DNA of 34,260 nt from Thermosulfurimonas sp. (GTDB lineage: Bacteria; Desulfobacterota; Thermodesulfobacteria; Thermodesulfobacteriales; Thermodesulfobacteriaceae). Every line of letters starts with the position of its first letter. Position 1 is the first letter of the stretch. Location: NCBI GenBank assembly GCA_015487645.1, contig WFPH01000150.1, positions 1 through 34,260 on the forward strand. The letters run 5' to 3'. Position numbers and translations under genes: made by a program. The notes under the pieces are model-generated. The model was not told the DNA's origin and ran no database searches. It worked only from the letters and a program-made list of their open reading frames with translations. Positions 32,497 through 34,260 of this stretch are shown piece after piece.

Positions 32497-34260
32497 ATGA
32501 ACGCGCGCGGTCGCCTCTTCATCATAATGGTCCTGGCGCTACTGATCGGCTTAGGTCCTCTTGGGGCTCAGGAGAGTCCCGAAAAGGACCCGGCCTGGTG
32601 GCTCTCACAGGCCTGGTTTGCTTATGAACAGGGGGACTTTTTAGGGGCCCTCTATATCGTTAGAGAGGCCCGTACCCGCTTCCCCGATCGCGGGCGCGAA
32701 CGGTTTGCGATACTCGAAGCCCGGATCTTGTATGACCTGGGCAAGCCAGAAAAATGCGTAAAAATATTGGGCCCGCTTTCCCTTTCCTACGAGCTTGCTC
32801 CGGCGGATCTCCTTATTCTGGCCAAAGCCTACCTGGCCCTCAAGAACCTGGGCAACGCCCTCTTTTACGCGCGATTGGTGGAAAAGAAGGCCCAACGGCC
32901 AGAACTTATCTGTGAGGCCAGGGCCATAGCAGCCAAAGCCTATCTGAAAAACAAGCTCCGGCGGAAAGCCATCCGCAAGGCCCGAGAAATCCTGCAAGGT
33001 TCCTGCTCGGATGAGGTGGTGGCCAAGGCTCTGGAAATCCTCCTGGAGGCTGGAATTTCCCCTAAAGAAATCCAGGGGTATCTCGCCCGCAATCCCAACC
33101 TGAAGCTCTATGCACCCAAGATCTTTAAATACCTGGGGGACAGGCTCCTGGCCGAAGGCAAACTCGCCGAGGCCGAGAGGTCTTATTTCCGATATCTCAA
33201 TCTTTCCGGCAAAGAGGACGAGGCTCCCCCTATATTCTTAAAACTTGCGGAAGCAGCCTTTCATCAGAACCGTTTGCGCAAGGCCCGACTTTACTATAAG
33301 CTACTGGCCACGGTCTGGCCCCACCGTGACGAAGCCCAGTTTGCCAAGTTTAGGCTATATCACCTCGCCTACATCCTCAACAAGCGCCTGGGACTTCCTA
33401 CTCTAAAACAGCGCAAAGCTCTCATTCCCATCATCAATGACCTCCGCCGAAAGCATCCCGAAAATCCTATCACTCAGGAAGCCCAGGCCTTTGAAATTGA
33501 GCTTTATCTTGAGGACAAAAAGCCGGAAAAAGCTTTTGAGACAGCTATAGACTTCGTGCGGAAGTACCCTCGGTCAAAACACCTGTCCAAAGTCTATCAG
33601 CTTCTCTGTGAGGCCGACAATCTCTATCTCACCCGTTTATTTACCGAAAAGGACTACTTTAAGATAATAGACCTTCACCGACACTACCGGGAATTCGCTA
33701 GAAAAGCCACCTGCGGGGCCCATTTTTATTGGCTAGGCAAAGTCTACGAAGAATTTGCCCTCGATACCAAAAGGGATTGCTATTTTTTACAGGCCTTTGA
33801 ATGGGGCGTTCCCAAAGTCTATCGGCCCGAACTTTACCTCACTCTAACTCAAGAGGCCCTAAAAGAAAAACACTTCTCGGAGGCTAAAGATTTGTTGGAG
33901 TCTTTTCTTAAGGAATTCCCCTTTTATCAAAAAAATCCTCGCTACCTTTATCTTGAAGCCCTTTACCATTATCGAACCGGCAACCTCCAGCGGGCCCAGA
34001 AAATCTTTGAAAACCTCTTCACCCAAAAAGGGCTCCCCAAGTCCTTGCGCCAAAAGATTTTAGGGACCTATTTTTCCCTGGCCCTCGCTACCAAAAATAT
34101 AGATCTGGCCTTGAAGATCCTTGAAGCGCCGGATTTTCGCAGCACGGATAACGATTTCGCTTTTCTCATTCAGTTGGCCCTGGAAAATGAAGATTATCTG
34201 CGGGCCAAACTGATCCTGGAGAAAGCCAGGAAGCGCTTTCCTGATTCGATCACCCTCAAG
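32497..34260 (+). CDS. secreted TPR-type repeat protein (partial, runs off the right edge)
   Basis: The frame is open from ATG 32497 to the end of the window, giving 588 residues without a stop. Residues 1-24 (RGRLFIIMVLALLIGLGPLGAQ core) are a signal peptide with likely cleavage after LGA. The rest is helical repeats of TPR or Sel1-like type: AWFAYEQGDFLGALYIVREART, YLALKNLGNALFYARLVE, KLAEAERSYFRYL, NRLRKARLYYKLLATVW and YRTGNLQRAQKIFENLF are successive helix pairs. Such periplasmic TPR proteins scaffold envelope or motility complexes; the exact job is unknown. Codon use is slightly more AT-rich than in the pathway operon. It sits behind the sigma-54 activator, maybe in one transcript. Confidence 0.85.
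   Translation, partial: MNARGRLFIIMVLALLIGLGPLGAQESPEKDPAWWLSQAWFAYEQGDFLGALYIVREARTRFPDRGRERFAILEARILYDLGKPEKCVKILGPLSLSYELAPADLLILAKAYLALKNLGNALFYARLVEKKAQRPELICEARAIAAKAYLKNKLRRKAIRKAREILQGSCSDEVVAKALEILLEAGISPKEIQGYLARNPNLKLYAPKIFKYLGDRLLAEGKLAEAERSYFRYLNLSGKEDEAPPIFLKLAEAAFHQNRLRKARLYYKLLATVWPHRDEAQFAKFRLYHLAYILNKRLGLPTLKQRKALIPIINDLRRKHPENPITQEAQAFEIELYLEDKKPEKAFETAIDFVRKYPRSKHLSKVYQLLCEADNLYLTRLFTEKDYFKIIDLHRHYREFARKATCGAHFYWLGKVYEEFALDTKRDCYFLQAFEWGVPKVYRPELYLTLTQEALKEKHFSEAKDLLESFLKEFPFYQKNPRYLYLEALYHYRTGNLQRAQKIFENLFTQKGLPKSLRQKILGTYFSLALATKNIDLALKILEAPDFRSTDNDFAFLIQLALENEDYLRAKLILEKARKRFPDSITLK

Noticed and set aside
1-34260. CRISPR arrays, tRNA genes, insertion sequences, prophage or defence systems
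   Set aside because: No regularly spaced repeats, cloverleaf sequences, transposases or phage genes were seen. Intergenic gaps are all shorter than 170 bases.

Overview
This is a gene-dense bacterial window, mostly GC-rich with no tRNA, rRNA, CRISPR or insertion sequence that I can see. It suggests a strictly anaerobic, autotrophic, probably thermophilic, selenoprotein-making bacterium. The Wood-Ljungdahl genes, MvhD/Hdr proteins, a multiheme cytochrome c and the delta-proteobacterial-type housekeeping genes would fit Thermodesulfobacteriota (for example the Thermosulfurimonas/Thermodesulfatator group). That placement is inferred from gene style only; no marker RNA is present.

Region 1 (1-9838, plus strand) is one tightly packed operon for the methyl and carbonyl branches of the reductive acetyl-CoA pathway: the 3' end of hdrA, a selenocysteine MvhD read through UGA at 683, an HdrC-like protein with four [4Fe-4S] clusters, a second small MvhD-like protein, metV, a metF-acsD gene fusion, acsB, acsC and acsE. 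The first genes look like an electron-transfer module for methylene-tetrahydrofolate reductase. The methyl group would then pass from methyl-THF through AcsE to the corrinoid protein AcsC-AcsD and on to acetyl-CoA synthase AcsB. The CO dehydrogenase subunit (AcsA/CooS) is not in the window.

Region 2 (9909-14009) is one 1366-residue formate dehydrogenase gene. It fuses a [2Fe-2S] domain, a GltD/NfnB-like flavin and pyridine-nucleotide module, two [4Fe-4S] clusters and a molybdenum/tungsten catalytic domain with selenocysteine (UGA at 12369). Both UGA codons are followed by compact bacterial SECIS-like hairpins with related loops.

Region 3 (about 14006-17430) is visibly more AT-rich: a membrane-anchored HDOD protein (minus strand), an unrecognised polytopic membrane protein and a membrane-anchored octaheme cytochrome c.

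Region 4 (17431-28630) is a long overlapping plus-strand housekeeping operon: FKBP-type PPIase, apgM, nadB, yggS, comEC, archease, a corrinoid-activating ATPase that lacks the usual ferredoxin domain, der and hflX. A manganese pyrophosphatase gene follows, ended by a strong terminator.

Region 5 (29686-34260) holds thi4 and nadC on the minus strand, then a sigma-54 activator without a sensor domain and a secreted TPR protein cut by the right edge. Several genes here and in region 3 have a -10 box only 7-8 bases before the start codon and no Shine-Dalgarno sequence, which suggests leaderless mRNAs.
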